This document shows, piece after piece, positions 51,275 to 59,014 of a stretch of 64,000 nucleotides of DNA. The stretch is from Sphingopyxis sp. (GTDB lineage Bacteria > Pseudomonadota > Alphaproteobacteria > Sphingomonadales > Sphingomonadaceae). A model generated the notes under the pieces. That model searched no databases, had not been told where the DNA came from, and saw only the letters and a list, made by a program, of their open reading frames with translations. The stretch lies in assembly GCF_025869345.1 (NCBI RefSeq), contig NZ_JAOZVW010000033.1, positions 1-64,000 on the forward strand, written 5' to 3'. Made by a program: the position numbers and the translations under genes. The number at the start of each line of letters is the position of its first letter. Within the stretch, counting starts at the first letter, position 1.

Positions 51275-52963
51275 TCAGAGCTGCCCCGCCTTCATCCGTT
51301 CGACCGCATGGTTGGCGGCGCGCGCCGTCAGCGCCATATAGGTCAGCGACGGATTCTGCGCCGCCGTCGACGCCATGCACGCACCGTCGGTGACGAACAG
51401 ATTGGCGACCTCGTGCGACTGGTTGAAGCCGTTGAGGTAGGAGGTCTTGGGATCGCGTCCCATGCGCGCCGTGCCCATCTCGTGGATCGCAAGGCCGCCG
51501 GGCGGGATCGCGGTGCGGATCGCCTGGACGCCGAGCGCGCCCCCCGCGGTCAGCATCGCCACCGCCTCCTTCGATATATCCTCGGCCATCAATTTCTCGT
51601 TCGCGCCCCATTCGAACCGCGTGTTGAGGATGGGAATCCCCCATTTGTCCTTCTTCTGCGGATCGAGGCTCAGCCGGTTGTTGTAATAGGGGAGGCATTC
51701 GCCGAAGCCCGCGATATAGATGAACCACGGACCCGGCTCGCGCAGCGACTGTTTCAGCGGCGCGCCGAACCCCGGCGTCATCGCCCCGCGCGTCCAGTTG
51801 GCCCGCGCGGCGGCGCCCTGCAGGCCATAGCCGCGCAGGAAGGGCGCGTCCTTCTTCGCCACATTGCGGAAACGCGGCATGTACAGGCCGGCCGGGCGGT
51901 TGCCGATCGGATGGCTGTCGAGCATTCCCGGCACGATGCCGAAGGCGCCGCCGGTCATCAGATGGTCCATCAGATAATGGCCGAGAACCCCGCTGCTGTT
52001 GCCGAGGCCGTCCGGATAATCCTCGCTCGTCGAATTGAGCAGGATCTGCGTGGAACCCAGCGTCGAGGCGTTGAGGAAGACGATCCGCCCGCGATAGGTG
52101 GTGCGCGTCCCCTTGTTCGCGTCGATCACGCGCACACCCGAAACCTTGCGCGTCGCGGGGTCGTGATCGAGCCCCTCGACGATCGCATCGGTGACGATGG
52201 TGAGATTGCCCGTCGCCTGCGCCGCGGGAAGCGTCGAGCTGATCGAGCTGAAATAGGAGCCGGTCGAGCAGCCGCGCTGGCACGGCCCGCAATAATGGCA
52301 CGCCGCGCGGTCGCCCAGATCCTGCGTCAGGATCGCCGACGGCGCGATCATCAGCCGGCGGTCGGGATAGGTTTTCGCGATTCCGTCGGCGACATGCGCT
52401 TCGCAGCGATTGAGCGGCATCCCGGGCTGGAAACGACCGATCGGCGCGGTGGGGGCGTCATAGTCCGACTGCCCCGACACGCCGATGAAGCGTTCGACAT
52501 GGTCGTACCACGGCTGGATATCCTCATAGCGGATCGGCCAGTCGACGCCGTGGCCGTCCTCGGCATTTTCGGTGAAGTTGATCGGCCCCAGCCGCGGCGT
52601 GACCCGCCCCCAGGTGATCGAGCGGCCGCCGAGATGATAGCCGCGAATCCAGCTGAACGGATTTTCCGCATCCTGCCCATAGGGGTGCGCGCTGTCGTCC
52701 ACGAAGAACTGCTCGGTCGCCTCGCCAAAGGCATAGCAGGTGCGCTGGATCGGATAATCGCGCGCATAAAGATGGCGGTCGCCCAGGTTGCGGAAGGGAA
52801 ATTCCCAGTCGGCCTTGTGCTCGCCGACATAATCCTCCGGCGTGATCGACCGCCCGCGCTCGATGAGCAGGACCTTCAGTCCCTTTTCGGTCAGTTCCTT
52901 TGCCGCCCAGCCGCCCGAAATGCCCGAGCCGACGACGATCGCATCGAAATCCTGATTCGACAT
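51275..52963 (-). CDS. GMC-family FAD sugar dehydrogenase, large subunit
   Basis: A 562-residue flavoprotein. The FAD motif GSGISGGWAAKEL lies near residues 12-24. Cys222, Cys225, Cys228 and Cys232 (CHYCGPCQRGC) lie where the bacterial FAD glucose dehydrogenases hold a [3Fe-4S] cluster. The catalytic region is HEMGTARMG with Asn in QNPSLTY. No signal peptide: such subunits are exported with their Tat-carrying small subunit, encoded 14 bases upstream. It resembles glucoside 3-dehydrogenase and FAD glucose dehydrogenase alpha subunits. Confidence 0.9.
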   Translation of the reverse strand: MSNQDFDAIVVGSGISGGWAAKELTEKGLKVLLIERGRSITPEDYVGEHKADWEFPFRNLGDRHLYARDYPIQRTCYAFGEATEQFFVDDSAHPYGQDAENPFSWIRGYHLGGRSITWGRVTPRLGPINFTENAEDGHGVDWPIRYEDIQPWYDHVERFIGVSGQSDYDAPTAPIGRFQPGMPLNRCEAHVADGIAKTYPDRRLMIAPSAILTQDLGDRAACHYCGPCQRGCSTGSYFSSISSTLPAAQATGNLTIVTDAIVEGLDHDPATRKVSGVRVIDANKGTRTTYRGRIVFLNASTLGSTQILLNSTSEDYPDGLGNSSGVLGHYLMDHLMTGGAFGIVPGMLDSHPIGNRPAGLYMPRFRNVAKKDAPFLRGYGLQGAAARANWTRGAMTPGFGAPLKQSLREPGPWFIYIAGFGECLPYYNNRLSLDPQKKDKWGIPILNTRFEWGANEKLMAEDISKEAVAMLTAGGALGVQAIRTAIPPGGLAIHEMGTARMGRDPKTSYLNGFNQSHEVANLFVTDGACMASTAAQNPSLTYMALTARAANHAVERMKAGQL

Positions 52964-52977
52964 GATGATGCTCCCGC

Positions 52978-53598
52978 TTAGTAGGCGCTGAAAGGCGACA
53001 GCGAATAAAGGATGAAGGAATCGGCCCGGTCGCCCGGCTTGAACGGCGCGTCGGGCACATATTCGTTCGGGACCATGTCGAGCCGCAGCTCGACCGAGGC
53101 GCCGAGTTCGCTCGTATAATAGCCATAGACGGTCAGCCGCTTCATCAGCGCCGCAAAGGGCGTGCGCGCCCGGCCGCCAGCCGGCGCGGGCGCCGCCATC
53201 GCAGCCTCGGCAGCGGCAAGCTGTTCGCCGAACCAGCCGTTCTTCTGCGCGTCATCGAGGCCGGCGAACGGCCTGCCATATCGTGCCGCCGCGCCCTCGG
53301 CGAACGCCGCCATGCCGTCCATGAAGTTCGCCCGCTCGGCGGGATCGAACCAGTCGGAGATCATCATCTCGACAAAGGCCGGAACCCCGGCCGCCTTGGC
53401 GCCGCCGGTATCGGTCGCGGGGATGATCGTTTCGGCGACCTCGGCGATCAGCGCGCGCGTCGCTGCGGGCCAGGGATCGGCGGCGGCCACCGCGGCGCGT
53501 GCGGCCGGAGCCATCAGACTCACGCCAAGAAATGCGGCAAGTTTCAGCATGTCGCGACGGCTTGCAAAAACGCCGTCGGCAGTCGCACGGGGTGGCAT
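52978..53598 (-). CDS. Gluconate 2-dehydrogenase subunit 3-type small subunit with Tat leader
   Basis: A 206-residue protein with a Tat-like leader (SRRDMLKLAAFLGVSLMAPA). The family core is AEVAETIIPATDTGGAKAAGVPAFVEMM, and the C-terminal part carries FAALMKRLTVYGYYTSELG. This gamma-type subunit escorts the GMC subunit to the periplasm. GGGAGAGG lies just upstream of MPPRATADG, and a LacI-type operator begins 33 bases upstream. Confidence 0.92.
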   Translation of the reverse strand: MPPRATADGVFASRRDMLKLAAFLGVSLMAPAARAAVAAADPWPAATRALIAEVAETIIPATDTGGAKAAGVPAFVEMMISDWFDPAERANFMDGMAAFAEGAAARYGRPFAGLDDAQKNGWFGEQLAAAEAAMAAPAPAGGRARTPFAALMKRLTVYGYYTSELGASVELRLDMVPNEYVPDAPFKPGDRADSFILYSLSPFSAY

Positions 53599-53630
53599 TG
53601 ACCTCTCCCTCATTTCTGTTATGCCTTCGA

Positions 53631-53644
53631 CGTAATCGATTGCA
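53631..53644. promoter_or_regulatory. LacI-type operator before the dehydrogenase small subunit
   Basis: CGTAATCGATTGCA matches 12 of 14 bases of TGTAATCGATTACA and remains palindromic in its inner ten bases. It lies 33 bases upstream of the minus-strand start. Confidence 0.7.
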
Positions 53645-53706
53645 CATGTCCTTGCAAGATCATAATTACAAAGGTTCAAAAGAAGGATTTTATCCGAAAA
53701 ACCTCA

Positions 53707-53724
53707 TTTGTAATTGATTACAAA
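53707..53724. promoter_or_regulatory. LacI-type operator before the cytochrome c gene
   Basis: TTTGTAAT-TG-ATTACAAA has perfect 8-base inverted arms; its core matches 13 of 14 bases of TGTAATCGATTACA. With the site at 53631 it flanks the divergent promoter region. Confidence 0.8.
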
Positions 53725-53772
53725 TTTACGGAGATGCACAAGCATGAACCGTATGAAATGGAGAGAATGCCG

Positions 53773-54162
53773 ATGCTTCGGTTCGCTATCATCGCCCCGG
53801 TCGCCGCCGCCGCACTGAGCCTTGCGGCGGGCTCGCTCGCGCAGACACCGAAGGCGGCCCCCGATCTCGCCAAGGGCCGCACCGCCTTTCAGGCGTGCGC
53901 CGCCTGCCATTCCGACAAGCCCGGCGTCAAGCGCCTGGGCCCGAGCCTCGCCGGCCTGTTCGGCAAGCCCGCCGCGCAAGTGAAGGGCTTCACCTATTCG
54001 CCCGCGCTCGCCAAGGCGAAGCTGCGCTGGGACCGCAAGACGCTCGACAAGTTCATCGCGAGCCCCAAGTCGGTCGTTCCGGGCAATCGCATGACCTATC
54101 CGGGGGTGTCCGACCCGGCGAAGCGCGCCGCGATCGTCGATTATATCGAAAGCCTGCGCTGA
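53773..54162 (+). CDS. Periplasmic class I c-type cytochrome
   Basis: A 129-residue protein with signal peptide (MLRFAIIAPVAAAALSLAAG). Haem is held by CAACH (near residues 40-44), and the axial Met is probably in GNRMTYPGV. The family resembles mitochondrial-type cytochrome c (LGPSLAGLFGK). It probably accepts electrons from the GMC dehydrogenase. Earlier in-frame ATGs exist (53734, 53758, 53767); GGAGAG spaced seven bases before 53773 favours this start. Confidence 0.92.
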   Translation: MLRFAIIAPVAAAALSLAAGSLAQTPKAAPDLAKGRTAFQACAACHSDKPGVKRLGPSLAGLFGKPAAQVKGFTYSPALAKAKLRWDRKTLDKFIASPKSVVPGNRMTYPGVSDPAKRAAIVDYIESLR

Positions 54163-54215
54163 CGGCGCTTAGGGGAAAGCCCCGATCAATGGAAAATACA
54201 GGGATGGAAGAGGAT

Positions 54216-55223
54216 ATGAAGATGAAGGGTCGCCGCATCGCTCCACTCTTGATGATGTCGTCCGCGCTCGCCGCGGGAGGCGCCGCCGCGCACGACCATG
54301 GCGCACCGCATAAGGCGTCCGAGGCGGCACAGTGCCTTGGCCTGCCGGCCGAGAAGATCGCGATCCAGACCTACACCTTCGCGCCCGTACTCGCCGGCAT
54401 CCCTATCCCCGCGGAATGGGACACGCTGCCCGCAGGCGAAAAATTCGAGCGCCTCAAGCCTTTCTTCGCCAAGCTGGCCGGCGCCAAACCCGACCCCGCC
54501 CGCCTGGCCTCGGTGCTCAAGCAGATCGCCGACATGGGCTATCGCAATATCGAGGGGATGGACCTTATCGGCGGCAGCGATCCCGCCGCCTATGCCAAGC
54601 TGCTGAAGGACAACGGCCTGCAAGCCGTCGCCAGTCACGGCGCGCTCGACAAGACGAAATGGCCGACGCTGCTCGCCGAGGCGAAGGCGCGGGGCCAGCG
54701 CTTCATCGGCTCCGGCGGCTTTGGCGGACCGGGTCTCGACACGCTCGACCATGTCCTCGAAACCGCGCGCAACCTCAACGAACTGGGCGAAGCCGCGGCG
54801 GCCGAGGGACTGACCCTCTATGTCCACAACCACACCGGCGAGTTCGACAATCGCTTCCTCTATGATCATGGCGACGGCAAGCCGGTGATGACGAGCGCGT
54901 GGGAAATCGTCGCCGCGAATACCGATCCGCGTTTCGTCCAGTTCGAAATCGACGTCTTCTGGGCGCGGCTGGCGTTCAAGCCCGATCGCTTCGACGATCT
55001 GCTCGCCTTCCTCGAAAAATATCGCAGCCGCATCGCGCTCCTGCACATGAAGGATCTCGCGCCCAACGGCGCGGTTACCGACATGGGCAAGGGCACGACC
55101 GACTGGCGCCGCGTCATCGAGGCCGCCGGTCCGCAGATCGCCTATTATATCTATGAGTTCGATTTTCCGTCCGACCCCGCGAAAGCGGCGAAGATCGGAT
55201 TCGACTATTTGAGTTGCGGCTGA
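54216..55223 (+). CDS. Exported TIM-barrel sugar isomerase/lyase-like protein
   Basis: A 335-residue AP-endonuclease-2 type TIM barrel with a signal peptide (RRIAPLLMMSSALAAGGAAAH). Metal ligands expected in YVHNHTGEF, FVQFEIDVFWA, IALLHMKD and YYIYEFDFP. An exported member beside a periplasmic dehydrogenase could cleave or isomerise a 3-keto-glycoside before uptake; this is inference. Several in-frame ATGs precede; AGAGG supports 54216 or 54222. It is 53 bases after the cytochrome gene. Confidence 0.88.
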   Translation: MKMKGRRIAPLLMMSSALAAGGAAAHDHGAPHKASEAAQCLGLPAEKIAIQTYTFAPVLAGIPIPAEWDTLPAGEKFERLKPFFAKLAGAKPDPARLASVLKQIADMGYRNIEGMDLIGGSDPAAYAKLLKDNGLQAVASHGALDKTKWPTLLAEAKARGQRFIGSGGFGGPGLDTLDHVLETARNLNELGEAAAAEGLTLYVHNHTGEFDNRFLYDHGDGKPVMTSAWEIVAANTDPRFVQFEIDVFWARLAFKPDRFDDLLAFLEKYRSRIALLHMKDLAPNGAVTDMGKGTTDWRRVIEAAGPQIAYYIYEFDFPSDPAKAAKIGFDYLSCG

Positions 55224-55352
55224 CGAGAGCGCCGCGCACCAAATCAGCCTATGGCAAACAACGACCGTCCGCCTTGCCTCCCCCGGCCGGCGGCGAGGCG
55301 ATCCAATTGCCCGTCAGCGACGGCCTCATCGATCTTTGCCGGCGCGCCAAAA

Positions 55353-55403
55353 GCTGAACCCCGGCAAAACCAAGGCTGAACCGCAGATAAGCGGAGGGTT
55401 CAG
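55353..55403. repeat. Three GCTGAACC motifs spaced 22 bases apart
   Basis: GCTGAACC occurs at 55353-55360 and 55375-55382, and the inverted GGTTCAG at 55397-55403, each start 22 bases after the last (two helical turns). They lie 78-128 bases before the gene at 55481. A single GGTTCAGC is found at 41564-41571, upstream of the paralogous gene. Candidate regulator binding array. Confidence 0.45.
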
Positions 55404-55480
55404 GGCCGCGTCACCGCCGAATCGGTAAAAGGGCTCCAACAGGCCGCACGGGCGTGCCTGCGCTTATTGGAGACCGAACC

Positions 55481-56005
55481 ATGGCTATGAAAACTTCCTT
55501 CACCAGGGCCGCGATTGGTGCGGCCACTGCCGGCGCGATGCTGGCCAGCGCCGCGCCCGCCGCAGCGCGCGATCGCTATGATCGCGACGGGATCAGCGCG
55601 GGCGAGATCATCGCGGGCGCCGTCGTGCTCGGCGGCCTGGCCGCGATCCTGTCGAGCGGCGACAACGACCGCTATGACCGTTACGACGACCGCTATCGGG
55701 GACGCTATGACGATCCGCGTTACGGCTATGGCTATGACTATAGCCGCTATGGCGACAGCCGCAGCGCCGTGAGCCAGTGCGTGCGCGCGGTCGAGCGCGG
55801 GACGAGCCGTTACGGCCGCACCGACGTCACCCAAGTCACGAGCATCGACCGCAAGCGCGACGGCTACAAGGTCAAGGGCCGCGTCGTCGTCCGCGACGGC
55901 TATGGCGGTCGCTGGGGCCGCGGCGGTTACTATGACAAGGGCAAGTTCAGTTGCGACATCCGCTATGGCCGGGTCGTCGATATCGACTATTCTGGCTTGC
56001 GGTAA
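55481..56005 (+). CDS. Small exported Arg/Tyr-rich protein, paralogue of the one at 41653
   Basis: A 174-residue protein with signal peptide (MKTSFTRAAIGAATAGAMLASAAPAAA). It shares the pattern ISAGEIIAGAVVLGGLAAIL and the ending FSCDIRYGRVVDIDYSG with the protein at 41653. Between them is a run of RYD/YDD repeats and a folded C-terminal part with two cysteines (SQCVRAVERG; FSCDIR). Function unknown, likely envelope-located. A strong terminator follows. Confidence 0.8.
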   Translation: MAMKTSFTRAAIGAATAGAMLASAAPAAARDRYDRDGISAGEIIAGAVVLGGLAAILSSGDNDRYDRYDDRYRGRYDDPRYGYGYDYSRYGDSRSAVSQCVRAVERGTSRYGRTDVTQVTSIDRKRDGYKVKGRVVVRDGYGGRWGRGGYYDKGKFSCDIRYGRVVDIDYSGLR

Positions 56006-56015
56006 GAACGTCTCA

Positions 56016-56049
56016 AAGCCCCTCCTCTTTTGGAGGAGGGGCTTTTCTT
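56016..56049 (+). terminator. Intrinsic terminator
   Basis: GCCCCTCCTC pairs with GAGGAGGGGC around loop TTTTG, preceded by AAA and followed by TTTTCTTT. It is 13 bases after the stop of the gene ending at 56005 and is also readable in reverse. Confidence 0.85.
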
Positions 56050-56076
56050 TGCGTGCGGGGCGGGGCATGAAACCCC

Positions 56077-57396
56077 ATGCTTCGTCACACCCTCGCAGCC
56101 GCTCTGCTCCTCGCCACCCCCACCCTCGCCGCCGCCAGCGACGAAACCCCCGCCGCCGATCCGGCGCGGCTGAAGATGCTGGTCGAAAAGCTCGTCTCGT
56201 TCGGCACACGCCATACGCTATCTTCCACGACCGATCCCAGGCGCGGCATCGGTGCGGCACGCAATTGGGGTGCCGCCGAATTCGCGCGGCTGTCGAAGGC
56301 GTGCGGCGGCTGCCTGACCGTCGAGCGGATCAGCGACCGCTTCGAGGGACCGCGCGCGCCCGACGGCGTCATCGTCGAGGATGTGCTGGCGATTCAAAAG
56401 GGCAGCGACCCCGGCCGCGTCATCATGATCGCCGGCCATATCGACAGCCGGGTAACCGACGTCATGAACATCACCGCCGACGCGCCCGGCGCCAACGACG
56501 ACGGGTCGGGCACCGCGCTGGTGCTGGAGGCGGCGCGACTGCTGTCGCAGCACAAGCATCGCGCGACGATCGTCTATGCGCTGCTGTCGGGCGAGGAGCA
56601 GGGTCTGTGGGGCGGCAAGCTGCTCGCGCGCCATGCCAAGGAAAAGGGGTGGCAGGTCGTCGCGATGCTCAACAACGATATCGTCGGCAATACGCGCGGC
56701 ACCGACGGCACGATCGTCGACAACCGCGTCCGCGTGTTCAGCGAAGGTATTCGCGCGTCGGAGGATCTGGCGGCGCAGCTTGCGCGGCGCGGGATCGGCG
56801 GCGAGGACGACGGCCCGTCGCGCGCGCTTGCCAAGGCAGCGGTGCGCGCCGCCGAGCGCCATCCCGCGATCGGGCTCGAAGTGCTCGCGGTGCGCCGCCC
56901 CGACCGCTTCCGCCGCGGCGGCGACCATATGCCGTCGCTCGAACTCGGCTATCCGGCGATCCGCTTCACGGTCGGGATCGAGAATTACGACCGCCAGCAC
57001 CAGGATCTGCGGACCGAGAACGGCCGCATTTACGGCGACACGGCCGACGCGATGGACTTTCCCTATCTTGCCCGCGTCACCGCGCTCAACGCCGCGCTCG
57101 TCACCGAGCTGGCCGACGCCCCGCCGGCGCCGGCGCAGGTCGGGATCGACGGTGCGCTCAGCTCGAATACGATGGTGCGCTGGACGCCGGTCGACGGCGC
57201 GGCCGCCTATCGCGTCTATTGGCGCCGCGGCGACCGCCGCGACTGGTCCGATTCCCGGCTCGTTCCGGCGACGGCGGGAACCGAGCTCAATCTGCCCGGT
57301 GTCGTCGTCGACGATAATTTCTTCGGGGTTTCCGCGGTTTCGGAGGACGGCAGCGAAAGCATCGTGACCTTCGGCGGGCTTCCGCTCGTCCCATAA
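56077..57396 (+). CDS. Exported M28-family zinc aminopeptidase
   Basis: A 439-residue protein with signal peptide (MLRHTLAAALLLATPTLAAA). Metal-site motifs are AGHIDSR, PGANDDGSG and SGEEQGLWG, typical of M28 peptidases with two zinc ions. The C-terminal 90 residues (from about APAQVGIDGALSS) resemble a fibronectin type III-like domain. It probably releases N-terminal residues in the periplasm. It stands alone between two terminators. Confidence 0.92.
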   Translation: MLRHTLAAALLLATPTLAAASDETPAADPARLKMLVEKLVSFGTRHTLSSTTDPRRGIGAARNWGAAEFARLSKACGGCLTVERISDRFEGPRAPDGVIVEDVLAIQKGSDPGRVIMIAGHIDSRVTDVMNITADAPGANDDGSGTALVLEAARLLSQHKHRATIVYALLSGEEQGLWGGKLLARHAKEKGWQVVAMLNNDIVGNTRGTDGTIVDNRVRVFSEGIRASEDLAAQLARRGIGGEDDGPSRALAKAAVRAAERHPAIGLEVLAVRRPDRFRRGGDHMPSLELGYPAIRFTVGIENYDRQHQDLRTENGRIYGDTADAMDFPYLARVTALNAALVTELADAPPAPAQVGIDGALSSNTMVRWTPVDGAAAYRVYWRRGDRRDWSDSRLVPATAGTELNLPGVVVDDNFFGVSAVSEDGSESIVTFGGLPLVP

Positions 57397-57487
57397 GGAT
57401 CAAACACGCTATACGAAAATTTACCTTCACGCGTTAAGACGCGGCAGGGACCAAAAGAACCGGCTCGCGTGGGGGTAGCCGGAGTTG

Positions 57488-57931
57488 ATGGGTCGCACCA
57501 TGCCAAGTCCCGAGGCAACCGCCTCACCCGCTCCGACCGAAAAGCGCCAGCCGCGCCAATCGCGGCTGGTGAAGGCGACGCTCAGCTGCAAACGGCTCGG
57601 TGCCTTCGACGTCACGATCCGCAACGTCTCCGAAACCGGGCTCGGCGGCCAGGGCCCGCATGTCCTGCAAATCGGCGAGCGCATGACGGTGCTGCTGCCC
57701 GGCCATGAAGCGATGGCGGGCACGGTCCGCTGGGTTGCGGGCAAGCGCTTCGGCATCGAAACCGACCGGCCGATCGAAACCGCCAGCCTGCGCGCGGCAC
57801 ACGGCGACGAGCTGCGCACCGCGGACAGCACCGCCGACTTCCAGATCGTCCCCGCGCCCAAGCTCGACACCTGGCGGCCGGGGCTGACGCAGGTGAGCCG
57901 ATTACCGGGGCATTATGGGCGGAAGCGGTGA
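57488..57931 (+). CDS. PilZ-domain protein
   Basis: A 147-residue protein. The PilZ cores RLVKATLSCKRLG (RxxxR-like start is less regular), VRNVSETGLGGQG and VRWVAGKRFGIE are visible. PilZ domains bind cyclic di-GMP; the arginine motif QPRQSRLV is near the N-terminus. It could read the signal made by the GGDEF protein at 8.9 kb. It converges on ctrA. Confidence 0.8.
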   Translation: MGRTMPSPEATASPAPTEKRQPRQSRLVKATLSCKRLGAFDVTIRNVSETGLGGQGPHVLQIGERMTVLLPGHEAMAGTVRWVAGKRFGIETDRPIETASLRAAHGDELRTADSTADFQIVPAPKLDTWRPGLTQVSRLPGHYGRKR

Positions 57932-58046
57932 GGCGTTAACGACGGCTGTGGGGTGGGAAGCGGCCGTAACCGATCCTCCCCGGCACGGGGAGGAGATCTT
58001 GTCCGCTTCCGGTCGCTAACCATTCCCGCCCACTCAGCACGAAAAA

Positions 58047-58070
58047 CCGGCGCGGATCGCTCCGCGCCGG
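58047..58070 (-). terminator. Intrinsic terminator of ctrA
   Basis: CCGGCGCGGA and TCCGCGCCGG form a 10-base stem around TCGC. The five A on its left end read as a T tract on the minus strand, so it terminates ctrA transcripts. Confidence 0.8.
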
Positions 58071-58109
58071 CTCTCGGGTATAACTCGCGTCGGAGCTATG
58101 GCTGGCGCG

Positions 58110-58817
58110 TCAGGCGACCCGGCGCACTTCGTTGCCGTCGTCGTCGATGTCGCGCAGCACATAGCCGCGGCCCCAGACCGTCTCGATGTAATTTTCGCCG
58201 CCGCAGGCAAGCGCGAGCTTCTTGCGCAGCTTGCAGATGAAGACGTCGATGATCTTGAGTTCGGGCTCGTCCATGCCGCCGTAAAGGTGGTTGAGGAACA
58301 TTTCCTTGGTCAGCGTCGTGCCCTTGCGGAGCGAAAGCAGCTCCAGCATCTGATATTCCTTGCCGGTCAGATGGACGCGGACGCTGTCGACCTCGACCGT
58401 CTTTGTGTCGAGATTGACCGCCAGCTTGCCGGTCTTGATCACGCTCTGGCTGTGGCCCTTCGAGCGGCGGACGACCGCGTGGATGCGGGCGACCAGCTCG
58501 TCGCGGTGGAAGGGCTTGGTGACATAATCGTCGGCGCCGAAGCCGAACGAGCGCACCTTCGAATCCATTTCCGAAACGCCCGACAGGATCAGCACCGGCG
58601 TCTGCACCTTGGCGGTGCGGAGCTTCTTGAGCACGTCATAGCCGTGCATGTCGGGCAGGTTCAGGTCGAGCAGAATGATGTCGTAATCATAGAGCTTGCC
58701 CAGATCGAGGCCTTCCTCGCCCAGATCGGTCGTATAGACGTTGAAGCCCTCGGTGGTGAGCATCGTGTCGATCGCCTTGGCGGTCGTCGGCTCGTCCTCG
58801 ATCAGCAGTACGCGCAT
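58110..58817 (-). CDS. ctrA: Cell-cycle response regulator CtrA
   Basis: A 235-residue OmpR-family regulator. The receiver domain starts [20 protein letters not shown]; the phosphorylated residue is Asp51 in ILLDLNLPD. The C-terminal winged helix contains [17 protein letters not shown] and [16 protein letters not shown]. It controls polar development, motility and division genes, binding TTAA-N7-TTAA. The sequence ends EVRRVA, where a C-terminal Ala is the usual ClpXP recognition feature. A perfect CtrA box lies upstream. Confidence 0.97.
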   Translation of the reverse strand: MRVLLIEDEPTTAKAIDTMLTTEGFNVYTTDLGEEGLDLGKLYDYDIILLDLNLPDMHGYDVLKKLRTAKVQTPVLILSGVSEMDSKVRSFGFGADDYVTKPFHRDELVARIHAVVRRSKGHSQSVIKTGKLAVNLDTKTVEVDSVRVHLTGKEYQMLELLSLRKGTTLTKEMFLNHLYGGMDEPELKIIDVFICKLRKKLALACGGENYIETVWGRGYVLRDIDDDGNEVRRVA

Positions 58818-58947
58818 TGGGCACCCCTTGATTCTGTTCCCACGATGATCCCGCGACCCGTCCGCGCAACCCTCGCTGGATGTCGCCGACGCGCCCCTGT
58901 TGCAGGACTGCCGGAACATTAACCATGAAACCAATGAAGGGAAAAGG

Positions 58948-58962
58948 TTAATTTTGATTTAA
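58948..58962. promoter_or_regulatory. Perfect CtrA box upstream of ctrA
   Basis: TTAA-TTTTGAT-TTAA fits TTAA-N7-TTAA exactly, 131 bases upstream of the ctrA start. A half-site TTAACC lies at 58919, and a GANTC methylation site (GATTC, 58830-58834) lies close to the gene. Autoregulation, as in Caulobacter, is likely. Confidence 0.75.
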
Positions 58963-59014
58963 CCCGCGGAAATCCACGAGTCGCGATGGGTCGCGCGCCG
59001 CCGCTCCGGCGCAT

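Noticed and set aside
50843-52981. A 712-codon open frame on the plus strand
   Set aside because: It overlaps the end of the LacI-type gene in another frame and runs antisense to the GMC dehydrogenase. No recognisable domain or sensible composition.
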